The notes under the pieces were generated by a model. It had not been told where the DNA came from. It made no database searches and worked only from the letters and a program-made list of their open reading frames with translations. The position numbers and the translations under genes were made by a program. Shown here one piece after another: positions 15,662 through 26,086 of a DNA stretch of 64,000 bases. The DNA is taken from assembly GCA_963736445.1 (NCBI GenBank), contig CAVTOY010000004.1, positions 124,001-188,000 of the forward strand, written 5' to 3'. The stretch's first letter is position 1, and each line of letters starts with the position of its first letter. Source of the stretch: Thiosocius sp963736445 (lineage in GTDB: Bacteria; Pseudomonadota; Gammaproteobacteria; Chromatiales; Chromatiaceae).

Positions 15662-18250
15662 GTGGCGGAGAACAAATCCGAGACGATCAGCGGCGATGCA
15701 CAAGACCTGGTCGCGCAGGTCGATACCGGGGCACGCCATCCCAAGGGTATACCCGGCAAGGTCCTGTTCGGTGTGCCGGTCGCCTGGTCTTTATTTCAAC
15801 TTTGGTACGCCTCGCCCCTGCCGTTTCTGTTCGGGTTCGGCGTGTTCAACAACACCGAGGCCAGATCCATCCACCTGGCGTTCGCGATCTTCCTCGCCTT
15901 CACCGCCTTTCCGGCCTTCAAACGTTCACCCCGTGATTACATCCCAGTCCAGGACTGGATCTTAGCCGCCCTTGGTGCCTTCAGCGCGGCCTACATCTAC
16001 CTCTTCTACACCCAGTTGTCGGGGCGCTCCGGCGCACCCACTACAATCGATCTGGTAGTCGCCGTGATCGGCATGCTGATGCTGCTCGAGGCAACCCGGC
16101 GCGCACTCGGCCCGCCGCTGATGGTCGTTGCAATCGTATTCCTGGCCTACACCTTCGGCGGCGCCTACATGCCGGACGTGATCGCGCACAAGGGGCAGAG
16201 CCTATCCAAGGTGATGTCACACCAGTGGCTCACCACCGAGGGCGTGTTCGGCATCGCGCTCGGCGTATCGACCAGCTTCGTATTCCTGTTCGTACTCTTT
16301 GGCGCCATGCTGGAGCAGGCCGGTGCGGGCAACTATTTTATCAAGGTCGCATTCGCGCTGCTTGGCCACCTGAAGGGCGGCCCAGCCAAGGCGGCGGTGG
16401 TGGCCTCGGCGACCACCGGACTGATCTCCGGCTCATCGATCGCCAATGTCGCCACCACCGGCACCTTTACCATCCCGCTGATGAAGCGGGTGGGATTCCC
16501 CGGCACCAAGGCCGGCGCGGTCGAGGTCGCGGCATCGACCAATGGTCAGCTGACGCCGCCGGTCATGGGGGCGGCGGCGTTCCTGATGATCGAATACGTC
16601 GGCATCTCCTACCTCGAGGTCATCAAGCACGCGATCCTGCCGGCGGTCATCTCCTATATCGCGCTGTTCTACATCGTCCACCTCGAGGCCCTCAAGGCCA
16701 ATATGCAGGGCCTGCCCAAGCGTCAGCACACCACCATCACGGAAAAGCTGATGACATTCTCTTTCGTGGTCGCTGGGATTTGCGTGATCGGCTTCGCCGT
16801 GTATTACGGCATCGGCTGGATCAAGGACGTCGCCGGCGATGCAGCCATCTATATCGTCGCGGTACTGGTGGCCGCGGCGTACGTTGGCCTGCTGAGGTTC
16901 GCAACCACCTACCCGGAGCTGGAGGTCGACGATCCCGAGAGTGCTTTGCTCGAACTCCCGGAGACCGGGCCCACGGTCAAGTCGGGGCTGTACTTCCTGC
17001 TGCCGATCGTGGTGCTGATGTGGTGCCTGATCGTCGAGCGATTCTCACCCGGTCTGTCGGCCTTCTGGGCCACTGTGCTGATGATCATCATCGTGCTGAC
17101 CCAGCGCCCGTTGCTGGCGTTGTTCCGCGGTCAGGGTGGCGCCGGTCAGCTCAAACGCGGCCTGACAGAATGCATCGACGGCCTGGCGCACGGCGCCCGC
17201 AATATGATCGGTATCGGCGTGGCCACCGCGGCGGCCGGCATCATCGTCGGCACCATCACCCTGACTGGCATCGGCCAGGTGATGATCGAGTTCGTCGAAT
17301 TCATCTCCGGTGGCAACCTGATGTTGGCGCTGATCTTCACCGCGATGATCTGCATCATCCTCGGCATGGGCCTGCCGACCACCGCCAACTACATCGTGGT
17401 GTCCAGCCTGATGGCGCCCGTGGTAGTGACCCTGGCGGCCAACAACGGCCTGATCGTGCCGCTGATCGCGGTGCACATGTTCGTGTTCTACTTCGGCATA
17501 CTGGCGGACGACACGCCGCCGGTCGGTCTCGCGGCGTTCGCCGCGGCGGCGATTGCCAAGAGCGACCCCATCAAGACCGGGATTCAGGGTTTCATGTACG
17601 ACATCCGGACCGCGATCCTGCCGTTCCTGTTTATCTTCAATACCCAGCTGCTGTTGATCGGCATCGCCAACTGGTTCGAGCTGATCGTGGTGATCGTCGG
17701 CGCGACCATCGCGATGCTGCTGTTCGCCGCGGCCACCCAGGGCTACTGGCTGGTGAAGAGCCGGATCTGGGAATCGCTGGCACTGCTGCTGGTGGCCTTC
17801 ACGCTGTTCCGGCCCGGATTCTGGTGGGACGAGATCTATTCGCCGACGGAGATCATCTCGCCGACCGAGATCGTGGAGCGTGCCGCGCGGCTGCCGGAGG
17901 GAGGCAAGCTGCGGATGTTCGTGCAAGGCGAGACGCTCGACGGGAAGTTCGTGTCGCGCATGGTCCAGCTGCCGCTTGATGACGGCCCAGATGGTGAGGC
18001 CCGACTGCGCGAAGCTGGACTGGAGTTGCGCGTCGAAGACGACAAGGTGCTCGCCGACAATGTGGTATTCGGCAGTGCGGCGCAGGATGTCGGGCTCGAC
18101 TTCGATTGGGAGATCGTAAACCTGCAAGCCCCGGCCGATCGGCCACCGAAACATCTGATGTTCATTCCCGCACTCGCGCTGCTCGGGCTGATCGCCTGGC
18201 TGCAACTGCGCCGCAGGGGCCCGACGGCCACGGCCCCGCAACCCGCCTGA
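15662..18250 (+). CDS. TRAP transporter fused permease (4TM/12TM, TAXI type)
   Basis: This 862-residue membrane protein fuses the small (DctQ-like) and large (DctM-like) TRAP permease subunits, as is usual for TAXI systems. DctM landmarks include GLISGSSIANVATTGTFTIP and ILGMGLPTTANYIV. The last 140 residues after the final DctM helices form a soluble region with one more C-terminal helix, resembling DUF3394. The start is GTG, with GAGGGG eight bases upstream. It uses an ion gradient to import the substrate delivered by the upstream binding protein and is followed 14 bases later by a universal stress protein gene. Confidence 0.94.
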   Translation: MAENKSETISGDAQDLVAQVDTGARHPKGIPGKVLFGVPVAWSLFQLWYASPLPFLFGFGVFNNTEARSIHLAFAIFLAFTAFPAFKRSPRDYIPVQDWILAALGAFSAAYIYLFYTQLSGRSGAPTTIDLVVAVIGMLMLLEATRRALGPPLMVVAIVFLAYTFGGAYMPDVIAHKGQSLSKVMSHQWLTTEGVFGIALGVSTSFVFLFVLFGAMLEQAGAGNYFIKVAFALLGHLKGGPAKAAVVASATTGLISGSSIANVATTGTFTIPLMKRVGFPGTKAGAVEVAASTNGQLTPPVMGAAAFLMIEYVGISYLEVIKHAILPAVISYIALFYIVHLEALKANMQGLPKRQHTTITEKLMTFSFVVAGICVIGFAVYYGIGWIKDVAGDAAIYIVAVLVAAAYVGLLRFATTYPELEVDDPESALLELPETGPTVKSGLYFLLPIVVLMWCLIVERFSPGLSAFWATVLMIIIVLTQRPLLALFRGQGGAGQLKRGLTECIDGLAHGARNMIGIGVATAAAGIIVGTITLTGIGQVMIEFVEFISGGNLMLALIFTAMICIILGMGLPTTANYIVVSSLMAPVVVTLAANNGLIVPLIAVHMFVFYFGILADDTPPVGLAAFAAAAIAKSDPIKTGIQGFMYDIRTAILPFLFIFNTQLLLIGIANWFELIVVIVGATIAMLLFAAATQGYWLVKSRIWESLALLLVAFTLFRPGFWWDEIYSPTEIISPTEIVERAARLPEGGKLRMFVQGETLDGKFVSRMVQLPLDDGPDGEARLREAGLELRVEDDKVLADNVVFGSAAQDVGLDFDWEIVNLQAPADRPPKHLMFIPALALLGLIAWLQLRRRGPTATAPQPA

Positions 18251-18264
18251 CCTGGAGGCAAATG

Positions 18265-18693
18265 ATGTACAAGGAAATCCTGATCCCCGTCGACATGGAC
18301 GAGACCGACCTTACGATCCGGGCGTTAGCGGTCGCCGAAGAATTCAGCGAACGTTATGGCGCAAAGGTGACGGCGCTTACCGTGATCCCCGACTTTAACA
18401 GCTCCATGGTGGCGAGCTATTTCCCCGAAAATACGATCCAGAAGGCCCACGATCAAGTCTGTGGGGATCTGCAGAAGTTCATCGACACGTATGCCAGAGA
18501 TCCGACCAAGATAGGTTGCGCGGTCAGCGAAGGCAGCACGCGCAAGAGCATCGTCAACTACGTCGAGCAGCACAACATCGACCTGGTCGTGATACCGGCG
18601 CGCAAGTCCGACATCAGCAAGCTGATTCTCGGCTCGAACAGTTCCTACGTCGTCGACCATGCGCGCTGTTCGGTACTGGTCGTTCGACCCTAG
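18265..18693 (+). CDS. Universal stress protein (UspA family)
   Basis: This 142-residue cytoplasmic protein starts MYKEILIPVDMDE and ends with GSNSSYVVDHARCSVLVVRP, covering the Usp fold with its ATP-binding glycine/serine stretch (LILGSNSSYVV). The second of two adjacent ATG codons is preferred because GGAGG (18254-18258) is six bases away, against three for the first (18262). Usp genes often sit behind TRAP permeases of this type, where they may regulate transport by binding ATP. It converges with the glutamate dehydrogenase gene across 19 bases. Confidence 0.9.
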   Translation: MYKEILIPVDMDETDLTIRALAVAEEFSERYGAKVTALTVIPDFNSSMVASYFPENTIQKAHDQVCGDLQKFIDTYARDPTKIGCAVSEGSTRKSIVNYVEQHNIDLVVIPARKSDISKLILGSNSSYVVDHARCSVLVVRP

Positions 18694-18712
18694 CCAAGCG
18701 GGCCTCCCAGCC

Positions 18713-21700
18713 TCAGGACTGGCGAACGCCGGCGTTCGCCGGCAGGAGTTCGCCTACCCCGGCGATCACCAGAGACAGGATGGCAAAGTCGAATACGTTG
18801 CCGGCCCTGAATTCCCCGATCATCTGTTCATGACGATCCAGCATCGGCCGGTTGTGGTGCACCCAAAGCTCAAGCATGCCACGTGGACTGCGTTCCTTGT
18901 CGCGCGAGCGCAGCACTTGCTCGGCCAGATCGCGCCGAAACCTGTTCAGCCCCGCCTGCAACTTGGTGCGCGCCAACAGGTGCCAGTGCGTCTGCACCGA
19001 GAGCATCGCAATCTGGCGTTGGATCCACTCCAGCTCGAGCGTATGGTTTAGTGCCGAATAGACCCAGGCCGCCGCGGCGATGTCGGTTTCGGTGGCGCGC
19101 GCGACGTCGACGATGTCCAGTGCCGCAGCCATCGGCGGCAGGCCCGACAGGGTCCGTGCCAGATCCAGTGGCACACCCTGGCCCACCAGGTGTCGTACGC
19201 GACGTTCAAACTCCGCCTTGTCCTGGGCCGCCAATGGCCGCGGCATGGCCTCCCATAGCTCGGCGACACCGTCATAGAAATGCTCCTTCAATGCCCCCAT
19301 CTCGAGGGAGCCCTTGTAAGAGCGCAAGACGCTGGTCAGGGTCTGCTCGAGAAACTCGGCGATGCCAGCCAACATCTCGATCTGCACCGTGGCCGGGACC
19401 GTATTGTCGAGCGCCTCCACACGCCGCCAGAGCACATCGGTCTCGAACACCTCGCTGGCGATAAGGTAGGCGCGTGCCACAGCGGCAATGTCGCAGCCGA
19501 TCTCCTCGCGCACCCGGAATCCGATCCCCGGACCTACGTGGTCGGTGATCTCGCCGGCGATCGTCGTGGCGACGATCTCACGGCGCAGTCGATGCGCGGC
19601 GATCCCACGCGGATAGCGTTCACCCAAGACGTCAGGGAAATAACGCACCAGACGATCGACCACGAAGGGGTCATCGGGAATGTCCGAGTCAACGATCGCT
19701 TCGAAGTAATTCATCTTGCTGTACGCCAGCAGCACCGCGACCTCGGGCTTGGTCAGCCCCTGCCCGATCGCCAGGCGTTCGGTCAGCCCCTTCTTGTCGG
19801 GCAGGCCTTCGAGGCGACGATTGAAGGCGCCCTTCTGCTCCAACAGGTCGATGAATCTCGCCTGCTCATAGAGTCTCGGTGCGCCGCCGGCAACGACGAT
19901 GCTGATCGCCTGAGTCTGTGCATAGTTGTCCGCCAGCACCAAGCGCGCGACGTCGTCGGTCATGTCGACCAGCAGTTGATTGCGTTGTTTGCCGGTCATA
20001 TCGCCGTCCGCAACGATCTTGTCGAGCAGAATTTTTATATTGACCTCGTGATCCGAGCAGTCGACACCTGCGGAATTGTCGATGGCATCGGTGTAGATCT
20101 TGCCGCCCTGCAAGGCGAACTCGACGCGCGCCAACTGGGTGAAACCGAGGTTACCCCCCTCGCCGACCACGCGACAGACCAGCTCGCTGGCGTCAACGCG
20201 CAGCGCATCGTTGGCCTTGTCGCTGACCTGTTCGTGCGACTCATGGGAGGCCTTCACATAAGTACCGATACCGCCGTTCCAGAACAGATCGACTGGCGTG
20301 CGTAACATCGCCTGGATCAGTTCGTTGGGCGTGACATGCCCCCCCTTGAGCCCCAGCAGTGCGCTGACCTCGGGAGTAAGCGGGATGGATTTCGCCTCGC
20401 GCGAATGCACGCCGCCACCCGTCGAGATCAGCGCTGGGTCGTAATCCGACCAGCCCGAACGCGGCAATCTGAACAGCCGCTCCCGCTCGCGATAGGAGGC
20501 CTCGGCATCCGGATCCGGGTCGAGAAAGATGTGTTTGTGGTTGAATGCTCCGAGCAGTCGAATGTGACGCGACAACAGCATGCCGTTGCCAAACACATCG
20601 CCCGACATGTCGCCGACGCCGATCACGGTGAAATCCTCTGACTGAGTGTCGACGCCCAGCTCACGAAAGTTGCGCTTGACCGACTCCCAGGCGCCGCGCG
20701 CGGTGATCCCCATGGCCTTGTGATCGTAACCGGCTGATCCGCCCGAGGCGAAGGCATCGCCCAGCCAGAAGCCGTAGGACAGTGACACATCGTTCGCGAT
20801 ATCGGAGAAGGTCGCGGTGCCCTTGTCGGCGGCGATCACCAGGTAGGGGTCATCGCCGTCATGCCGTACCACCCGCGGCGGTGGTACGAGGGTATCACCC
20901 GTCAGGTTATCGGTGATATCCAGCATGCCTCTGAGCAGCGTTTTATAACACGCCACCCCTTTTTCCATGCGCTGTTCGCGGCTATCGGTCGGCAGCGCTC
21001 CCTTGACCACGAAACCGCCCTTGGAGCCAACCGGGACGATCACCGTATTTTTCACCATCTGCGCCTTCATCAGGCCGAGCACCTCGGTCCGATAATCCTC
21101 CATGCGATCTGACCAGCGCAGACCCCCACGGGCCACGCGGCCGCCGCGCAGATGGACACCTTCCATCTGGGCGGAGAACACGAAGATCTCGAACATCGGC
21201 AACGGCAGCGGCATATTGCCGATTTGCCTCGGGTCAAACTTAAAAGACAGGTAGGGGGCAACGCCCTGCGCGCTATCGCTGCAAAAAAAGTTGGTGCGCA
21301 GCGTTGCCTGGATCAGATTGAGAAACAGCCGCAGGATACGATCCTCATCGAGGCTCGTGACCTCCTCGAGGCGGGCCTCGAAGGCGGCCAGCTGCGACGC
21401 CGCACGCGCGCCGGCGTCCTGCTCGTCTGGACTGAAGCGCAGGTGGAACAGGCGGTTGAGCACTTGCACCACCTCGGGATGTCGGTTCAACACATCGATG
21501 CTATAGGCCTGCGTGTAGGGCACCTTGATCTGGTGCATGTAGCGACTGTACGCACGAAACAGCAGCGCCTCTTTCCATGAAAGCTGCGCCCTCAGCACCA
21601 GGCCGTTGAAGCCATCACTGTCGATCGCCTGCTCCCAGACCTGCAGAAACGTCTCGATGAAGCGTTCCCTGACCAGTGCGGAAACCGGCTGTGCGGCATC

Positions 21701-23557
21701 GGGGCGACGGGTGGCGAAATCATGGATCCAGAAATCGCCGGCCGGATGGTGTACTCGGTAAGGGTGCTCACCAAACACACTCAGCCCCATGTGTTCGAGC
21801 ACCGGAATCACCTGCGACAAGGAGACCGGTTGGCCCTTTGAATACAACCGGACGTGCATCTGTCCGGCGTCCTCCGCAATCGGGTGATACAGATGCAGCC
21901 CAAGACGGCCGTCCTTGCGTACGCGCTCGATCCGCTGGATGTCGGTCACCGCGATCCGCGGATGAAAATCCTCACGATAGCCTCCCGGAAAGGCCTGCGC
22001 ATAGTCGCGCAGATAGCCTGCTGCCAGCGCTTCGTCGACCTGTGCGAACAGCGCCTTTCTCAGGCCGTCCTGCCAAGTGGTCGCTACCTCGACGATGCGC
22101 GATTCCAAATCATCGATGTCGAAGCGGGCCTCGAGCCCGACCGGTACGCGAATCACGAAATGCATGCGCGCCAGGATGGATTCGGAAAACTGGGTATCGA
22201 ATACTACGTCGGTACCGCCGAGGGCCTCGACCAGGATCCCCTGGATAGCGAGGCGGACTTCGCGGCTGTAGCGCTCACGCGGCAGATAAACCAGGCAGGT
22301 GTAAAAACGCCGGAACGGCTCCCGAACGATGAACAGACGGGTGCGCTGTCGCTCCTGCAGGCTGAGGACACCCAGCGTGGTCGCCAGCAGATCCTCGCTG
22401 CTGATCTGGAACAGCGCATCTCTGGGAAAGTTGTCGAGGACGTTCGCTACCACCCTGCCGGAGTGGCTGCTTGGTGACACCCGTGCGCCCGCGTAGACCG
22501 CATCGACCTTCTTGCGCAACAGCGGGATCTGGCGCGGCGGCGTACTGTATGCGCCGGAGGAGAACAGCCCGATGAAGCAGTAGAGCCCGGCCAGGGAACC
22601 CTGCGCATCGCGGCGCTTGAGGGTCACGCAGTCCATGTAGACCGGTCGATGCACCGTCGACTTGGCATTGGTCTTGGTGACCATCAGGTCGGTGTCCGAC
22701 GCGGAAAGACCGGCCGCGAGGCCCGAAAGCCACTGATCGGCACGGGCACGGGCGCTATCACCGCCACGCAGCAGGCCGAGACCGGAGCCATCGACGAAAC
22801 GCAGCCCGTCATCGGCCGAACCATCGTGGAGGTCGAATGTGCAACAGGCGATGAACAGGAAATGATGGTTGATCATCCAATTCATAAATGCCTGCGCCTC
22901 GGCATTGTCTTCCTCCGCCCCCTGGACCGGTGTGACGGCCAGCTCGGCCTGCACGCCTTCCGCGAAGCCCTTCATCGCCATCCAATCCGAAGTGGTCAGG
23001 GTCACATCAGCGATAACGCCCTGCACCAGCGTCTGCAGCTTGGCCAGCGCCGCTTCCGGCTGCCGATCGACATGCAACTGAATGATGGCCTCAGGCCCAG
23101 CCGCGTCGTCGCCGGTATCGGTGTCATCGATGGCCTTGAGACGGCCGTTGTTATCGCGAACGACCGCGAACACCGGGTGGATGGTGAGTCTGATCGCCAG
23201 ACTTTCTGCATTGAGCGCCGCCGAAATCGAGTCGATCAGAAACGGCATATCGCGCGCGACCACCTCCACGATGGTGTCTTCGCTGCGCCAACCGTGCTCC
23301 TCCTGCTCCGGGTTGTAGACCCTCACCTTCGCCTCATCGGGTCGCCGGTCCTGCATCAGCCGCCAGTGCGCGATCAGCGCGCCGAGCAGATCCTGTGGAT
23401 CATGCTCCTCGAGATCCGCAGCGGAAATGTGTCGGTAATAGACCTCGAGCAGGCGCTCGATCTGTTGTGCCTCGACCCGACCGGCGCCTTCCGGCGGACC
23501 GGCGGCGAGCAAGTGGCTCAGGGATTGAATCAGGCGGTTTCCGTTTGCAATGCCCAT
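18713..23557 (-). CDS. NAD-specific glutamate dehydrogenase, large (about 180 kDa) type
   Basis: This 1614-residue enzyme deaminates glutamate to 2-oxoglutarate with NAD. Its length and layout fit the GDH-180 class of proteobacteria: long N-terminal ACT-like regulatory regions, then the catalytic core with RGGLRWSDRMEDYRTE and AQMVKNTVIVPVGSKGGFVVKG, then a nucleotide-binding region (FTVIGVGDMSGDVFGNGML), then a helical C-terminus. The ATG at 23557 is chosen because AGGAG lies five bases upstream on the coding strand and family members start close to it. The open frame runs a further 55 codons upstream without support. It has no operon partners. Confidence 0.95.
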   Translation of the reverse strand: MGIANGNRLIQSLSHLLAAGPPEGAGRVEAQQIERLLEVYYRHISAADLEEHDPQDLLGALIAHWRLMQDRRPDEAKVRVYNPEQEEHGWRSEDTIVEVVARDMPFLIDSISAALNAESLAIRLTIHPVFAVVRDNNGRLKAIDDTDTGDDAAGPEAIIQLHVDRQPEAALAKLQTLVQGVIADVTLTTSDWMAMKGFAEGVQAELAVTPVQGAEEDNAEAQAFMNWMINHHFLFIACCTFDLHDGSADDGLRFVDGSGLGLLRGGDSARARADQWLSGLAAGLSASDTDLMVTKTNAKSTVHRPVYMDCVTLKRRDAQGSLAGLYCFIGLFSSGAYSTPPRQIPLLRKKVDAVYAGARVSPSSHSGRVVANVLDNFPRDALFQISSEDLLATTLGVLSLQERQRTRLFIVREPFRRFYTCLVYLPRERYSREVRLAIQGILVEALGGTDVVFDTQFSESILARMHFVIRVPVGLEARFDIDDLESRIVEVATTWQDGLRKALFAQVDEALAAGYLRDYAQAFPGGYREDFHPRIAVTDIQRIERVRKDGRLGLHLYHPIAEDAGQMHVRLYSKGQPVSLSQVIPVLEHMGLSVFGEHPYRVHHPAGDFWIHDFATRRPDAAQPVSALVRERFIETFLQVWEQAIDSDGFNGLVLRAQLSWKEALLFRAYSRYMHQIKVPYTQAYSIDVLNRHPEVVQVLNRLFHLRFSPDEQDAGARAASQLAAFEARLEEVTSLDEDRILRLFLNLIQATLRTNFFCSDSAQGVAPYLSFKFDPRQIGNMPLPLPMFEIFVFSAQMEGVHLRGGRVARGGLRWSDRMEDYRTEVLGLMKAQMVKNTVIVPVGSKGGFVVKGALPTDSREQRMEKGVACYKTLLRGMLDITDNLTGDTLVPPPRVVRHDGDDPYLVIAADKGTATFSDIANDVSLSYGFWLGDAFASGGSAGYDHKAMGITARGAWESVKRNFRELGVDTQSEDFTVIGVGDMSGDVFGNGMLLSRHIRLLGAFNHKHIFLDPDPDAEASYRERERLFRLPRSGWSDYDPALISTGGGVHSREAKSIPLTPEVSALLGLKGGHVTPNELIQAMLRTPVDLFWNGGIGTYVKASHESHEQVSDKANDALRVDASELVCRVVGEGGNLGFTQLARVEFALQGGKIYTDAIDNSAGVDCSDHEVNIKILLDKIVADGDMTGKQRNQLLVDMTDDVARLVLADNYAQTQAISIVVAGGAPRLYEQARFIDLLEQKGAFNRRLEGLPDKKGLTERLAIGQGLTKPEVAVLLAYSKMNYFEAIVDSDIPDDPFVVDRLVRYFPDVLGERYPRGIAAHRLRREIVATTIAGEITDHVGPGIGFRVREEIGCDIAAVARAYLIASEVFETDVLWRRVEALDNTVPATVQIEMLAGIAEFLEQTLTSVLRSYKGSLEMGALKEHFYDGVAELWEAMPRPLAAQDKAEFERRVRHLVGQGVPLDLARTLSGLPPMAAALDIVDVARATETDIAAAAWVYSALNHTLELEWIQRQIAMLSVQTHWHLLARTKLQAGLNRFRRDLAEQVLRSRDKERSPRGMLELWVHHNRPMLDRHEQMIGEFRAGNVFDFAILSLVIAGVGELLPANAGVRQS

Positions 23558-23730
23558 AAGGCTCCTGGTTCTGCGGCCGGCCAGTGTGATAACGCCATCG
23601 CCTGAAGTCACCGGCGAGGCTGTTATTTGTCGCGGGTTAGGATAAGCGTAGTCAAAACGCCCGCGGATGCGCAGGCCGACAAGGACCCCGCCGGGCCCGA
23701 AATAGGACAGGCATCCCTGCAATCCGGAGA

Positions 23731-24840
23731 TCAGTCAGCCAATACGGTGCGGTTGCGGCCGAGTCGCTTGGCCCGGTAGAGCGCCTGGTCGCAGCGCCCA
23801 ATCAGCGCATCTGCGGTCTCGCCCAGGCGGTGGCATGCCACGCCCACCGACACCGTGACCGCGCCCAGGCATTCTCCGGAGTTCGAACGCCGTAGGCGCA
23901 CCAGCTCCAAGGTGCCGCGAACATTCTCAGCCACGGTGAAGGCGTTGGTAAGGCGCGTGTTCGGCAGCAGTATCGCGAACTCCTCGCCACCGTAGCGGGC
24001 CAGAAAATCGCTGCGACGTGTGAGCTTGCTGATCTGTTTGGCAAACTCGCTCAGCACTCTGTCGCCGACGATGTGACCGAAACTGTCGTTGACCCGTTTG
24101 AATCTGTCGATGTCCAGCAAGAGCAGACAGAAGCTGTCTTGCCTGCCCTGCGCGGCGGTGATCAGTTCCTGCAGCCGGCGATCGAATGACCGGCGGTTGT
24201 ACAGCCCGGTCAGGCTGTCCATCGAGGCCTCTCGCTTCGCGTTCGACAGCTCCTTTTTAAGCTTCTGCATCTCCTCGACCGACGACAGCAGCTCCGACTC
24301 GAGGCCTCGCGACTCGGTGACAAACTGCCGCGTCTCCGCCAGGATCGCGGTCGCCGCTTCGATCACCTCGGCGGGCCGACTGGATTCGGCAAGACGATCG
24401 ATCTGCGCGGCCACCGCACGATTTGCCAGCGAGGTCTTGCCGGCGATGTCGACCAGCGAACCAATCACCTGTGCGGTCATCGCCAGTAGCTCGGCGCGGA
24501 TATCCTCGATCAGGGTCTCGCCGCCGACGCTGAAGAATCGTTGAAAAAGCGCGACCGCGTCCTCGCGGTCGAGCCCGCCATGCCGCTGGATGGCTTCATC
24601 GAGTTCTTTGTTGAGACGAAGGCTCTTTCCGGCCGCGTAGTTGTAGAAAAGGGTGTAGTAGAGCGGCACGGGCGCGACGCTGAGTTTGCCCAGCACCTTG
24701 AGCGCCTGGCGCAGGTGTTCACCGGCCTGTTCTACCGACTCGATATCGAATAGCGGCGAGGCCGGCTGATCGTCGGCCGAATGCTCGCGATTTTCGGATT
24801 CTTCCACGTCTTTTCCAGGGCTTCCCAGGGGAGCATCCAT
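23731..24840 (-). CDS. Diguanylate cyclase with N-terminal helical sensor region
   Basis: This cytoplasmic protein of about 369 residues makes cyclic di-GMP. The GGDEF domain fills the last 170 residues. The active-site GGEEF is at about 284-288, and an RxxD inhibitory site (RRSD) stands five residues before it, so both catalysis and product inhibition are expected. The N-terminal half is helical, with a coiled coil just ahead of the GGDEF domain (SSVEEMQKLKKELSNAKREA). No membrane helix is seen. The start is uncertain: the ATG at 24840 has no good ribosome site, and ATGs at 24888 and 24897 or a later GTG are possible. Confidence 0.88.
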   Translation of the reverse strand: MDAPLGSPGKDVEESENREHSADDQPASPLFDIESVEQAGEHLRQALKVLGKLSVAPVPLYYTLFYNYAAGKSLRLNKELDEAIQRHGGLDREDAVALFQRFFSVGGETLIEDIRAELLAMTAQVIGSLVDIAGKTSLANRAVAAQIDRLAESSRPAEVIEAATAILAETRQFVTESRGLESELLSSVEEMQKLKKELSNAKREASMDSLTGLYNRRSFDRRLQELITAAQGRQDSFCLLLLDIDRFKRVNDSFGHIVGDRVLSEFAKQISKLTRRSDFLARYGGEEFAILLPNTRLTNAFTVAENVRGTLELVRLRRSNSGECLGAVTVSVGVACHRLGETADALIGRCDQALYRAKRLGRNRTVLAD

Positions 24841-25114
24841 GGGCCGTCTACGGCCTTGTGGACGGCGAGCGCACTCACTTCTAGTCATAGCGGTCATGCC
24901 GCCGATAACTGAATCGCTGCCCTGCGCTGCCGGCGAATGCGGCGAAACGTGATCGACGGCCAACCCCGGCGTGGCATCATGGCCGGAAATGGCGCCCGGC
25001 GGCCTACCTTGCGCGGAAACTTTGCCGTCTCCAGACGATCGAAAACCCAACAAACTGCAGGCCCCCGAGACGGTTCTGCAGGTTAGCATTAGCGCCGGCT
25101 TCCGAGGACTACCC

Positions 25115-26086
25115 ATGTTAGAGACACTCGACAAACTGCAGCCCTCGGATTTCCCCAGGATCCGTCGCAAGGCCCCCAAGACGTTGCAGGTCAATCTGGG
25201 ATATCGCTGCAATCAGCAGTGTCTGCACTGCCACGTCGCGGCCAGCCCCCAGCGCACAGAGATGATGACGGCCGAGACCATCGAGCTGGTTATCGAGAAT
25301 CTTCGCCAGCTGCCGTTCGAGGCACTGGATCTCACCGGCGGCGCCCCGGAACTCAACCCACATTTCCGCTACCTGGTTGAGCAGGCCAGGCAACTGGAGA
25401 TCGAGGTCATCGATCGCTGCAATCTGACCATCCTGCTGGAGCCCGGCCAGGAGGGCCTGGCGGAATTCCTCGCCGCCAACGAGGTCGAGATCGTTGCCTC
25501 TTTGCCGTGCTATCTCGAGGAGAACGTAAACCGGCAACGCGGCAAAGGCGTCTTCGCAGACAGCATCGACGCGCTGCGCCAGCTGAATGCGCTGGGCTAC
25601 GGCATGAGCGACGGTAGACGTCGGCTGAGTCTGGTGTACAACCCGCAGGGTGCATCGTTGCCACCGCCGCAGGCCGCGCTGGAGGACGACTACCGCCGCA
25701 TACTTGCGGACCAGTACGGCATCCGTTTCGATCGTCTGCTGGCGTTGGCCAATCTGCCGATCCAGCGGTTCGGCAGCACGCTACTATCGCACGGCCAGTT
25801 CGACGACTATGTCAGCCTGCTGAAACAGGCGCACCGCGATGCCAACCTGGCCGACGTGATGTGTCGCTCGCTGGTCTCGGTCGACTGGGAGGGCTACCTG
25901 TACGACTGTGATTTCAACCAGATGCTCGGTCTGCAACTGCGAACCGCGGCAGAAGACCGGCCGCATCTGCGCGATCTGCCCGGCCTGGCCCTGCACGACA
26001 ATCCGATCACGGTAGCCGATCACTGCTACGGCTGCACTGCCGGTCAGGGCTCGAGCTGTGGCGGCGCGCTACAGGATAAAGCGTGA
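25115..26086 (+). CDS. arsS: ArsS-like radical SAM protein (arsenosugar biosynthesis type)
   Basis: This 323-residue radical SAM enzyme has the cluster motif CNQQCLHC near residue 33 and a cysteine-rich C-terminus (CDFNQ, CYGCTAGQGSSCGG). This is the pattern of the radical SAM/Cys-rich family whose cyanobacterial member ArsS joins a deoxyadenosyl group to dimethylarsenite in arsenosugar formation. GAGGA lies six bases upstream of the ATG. It overlaps the next gene by four bases (GTGA). No arsenic methyltransferase is nearby, so the substrate here is inferred. Some relatives carry selenocysteine; here all positions appear to be Cys. Confidence 0.88.
   Translation: MLETLDKLQPSDFPRIRRKAPKTLQVNLGYRCNQQCLHCHVAASPQRTEMMTAETIELVIENLRQLPFEALDLTGGAPELNPHFRYLVEQARQLEIEVIDRCNLTILLEPGQEGLAEFLAANEVEIVASLPCYLEENVNRQRGKGVFADSIDALRQLNALGYGMSDGRRRLSLVYNPQGASLPPPQAALEDDYRRILADQYGIRFDRLLALANLPIQRFGSTLLSHGQFDDYVSLLKQAHRDANLADVMCRSLVSVDWEGYLYDCDFNQMLGLQLRTAAEDRPHLRDLPGLALHDNPITVADHCYGCTAGQGSSCGGALQDKA

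Noticed and set aside
14557..15759. A 400-codon - strand frame opposite the TAXI gene
   Set aside because: The + strand protein has a clear signal peptide and family signature; the opposite frame has none.
16225..17979. A 584-codon + strand frame inside the TRAP permease
   Set aside because: It is an out-of-frame reading, rich in Arg, Gly and His; the permease frame shows membrane helices and TRAP motifs.
24841..25212. Upstream extension of the diguanylate cyclase to 25212
   Set aside because: It would overlap the divergent arsS start and has no ribosome site or family support.
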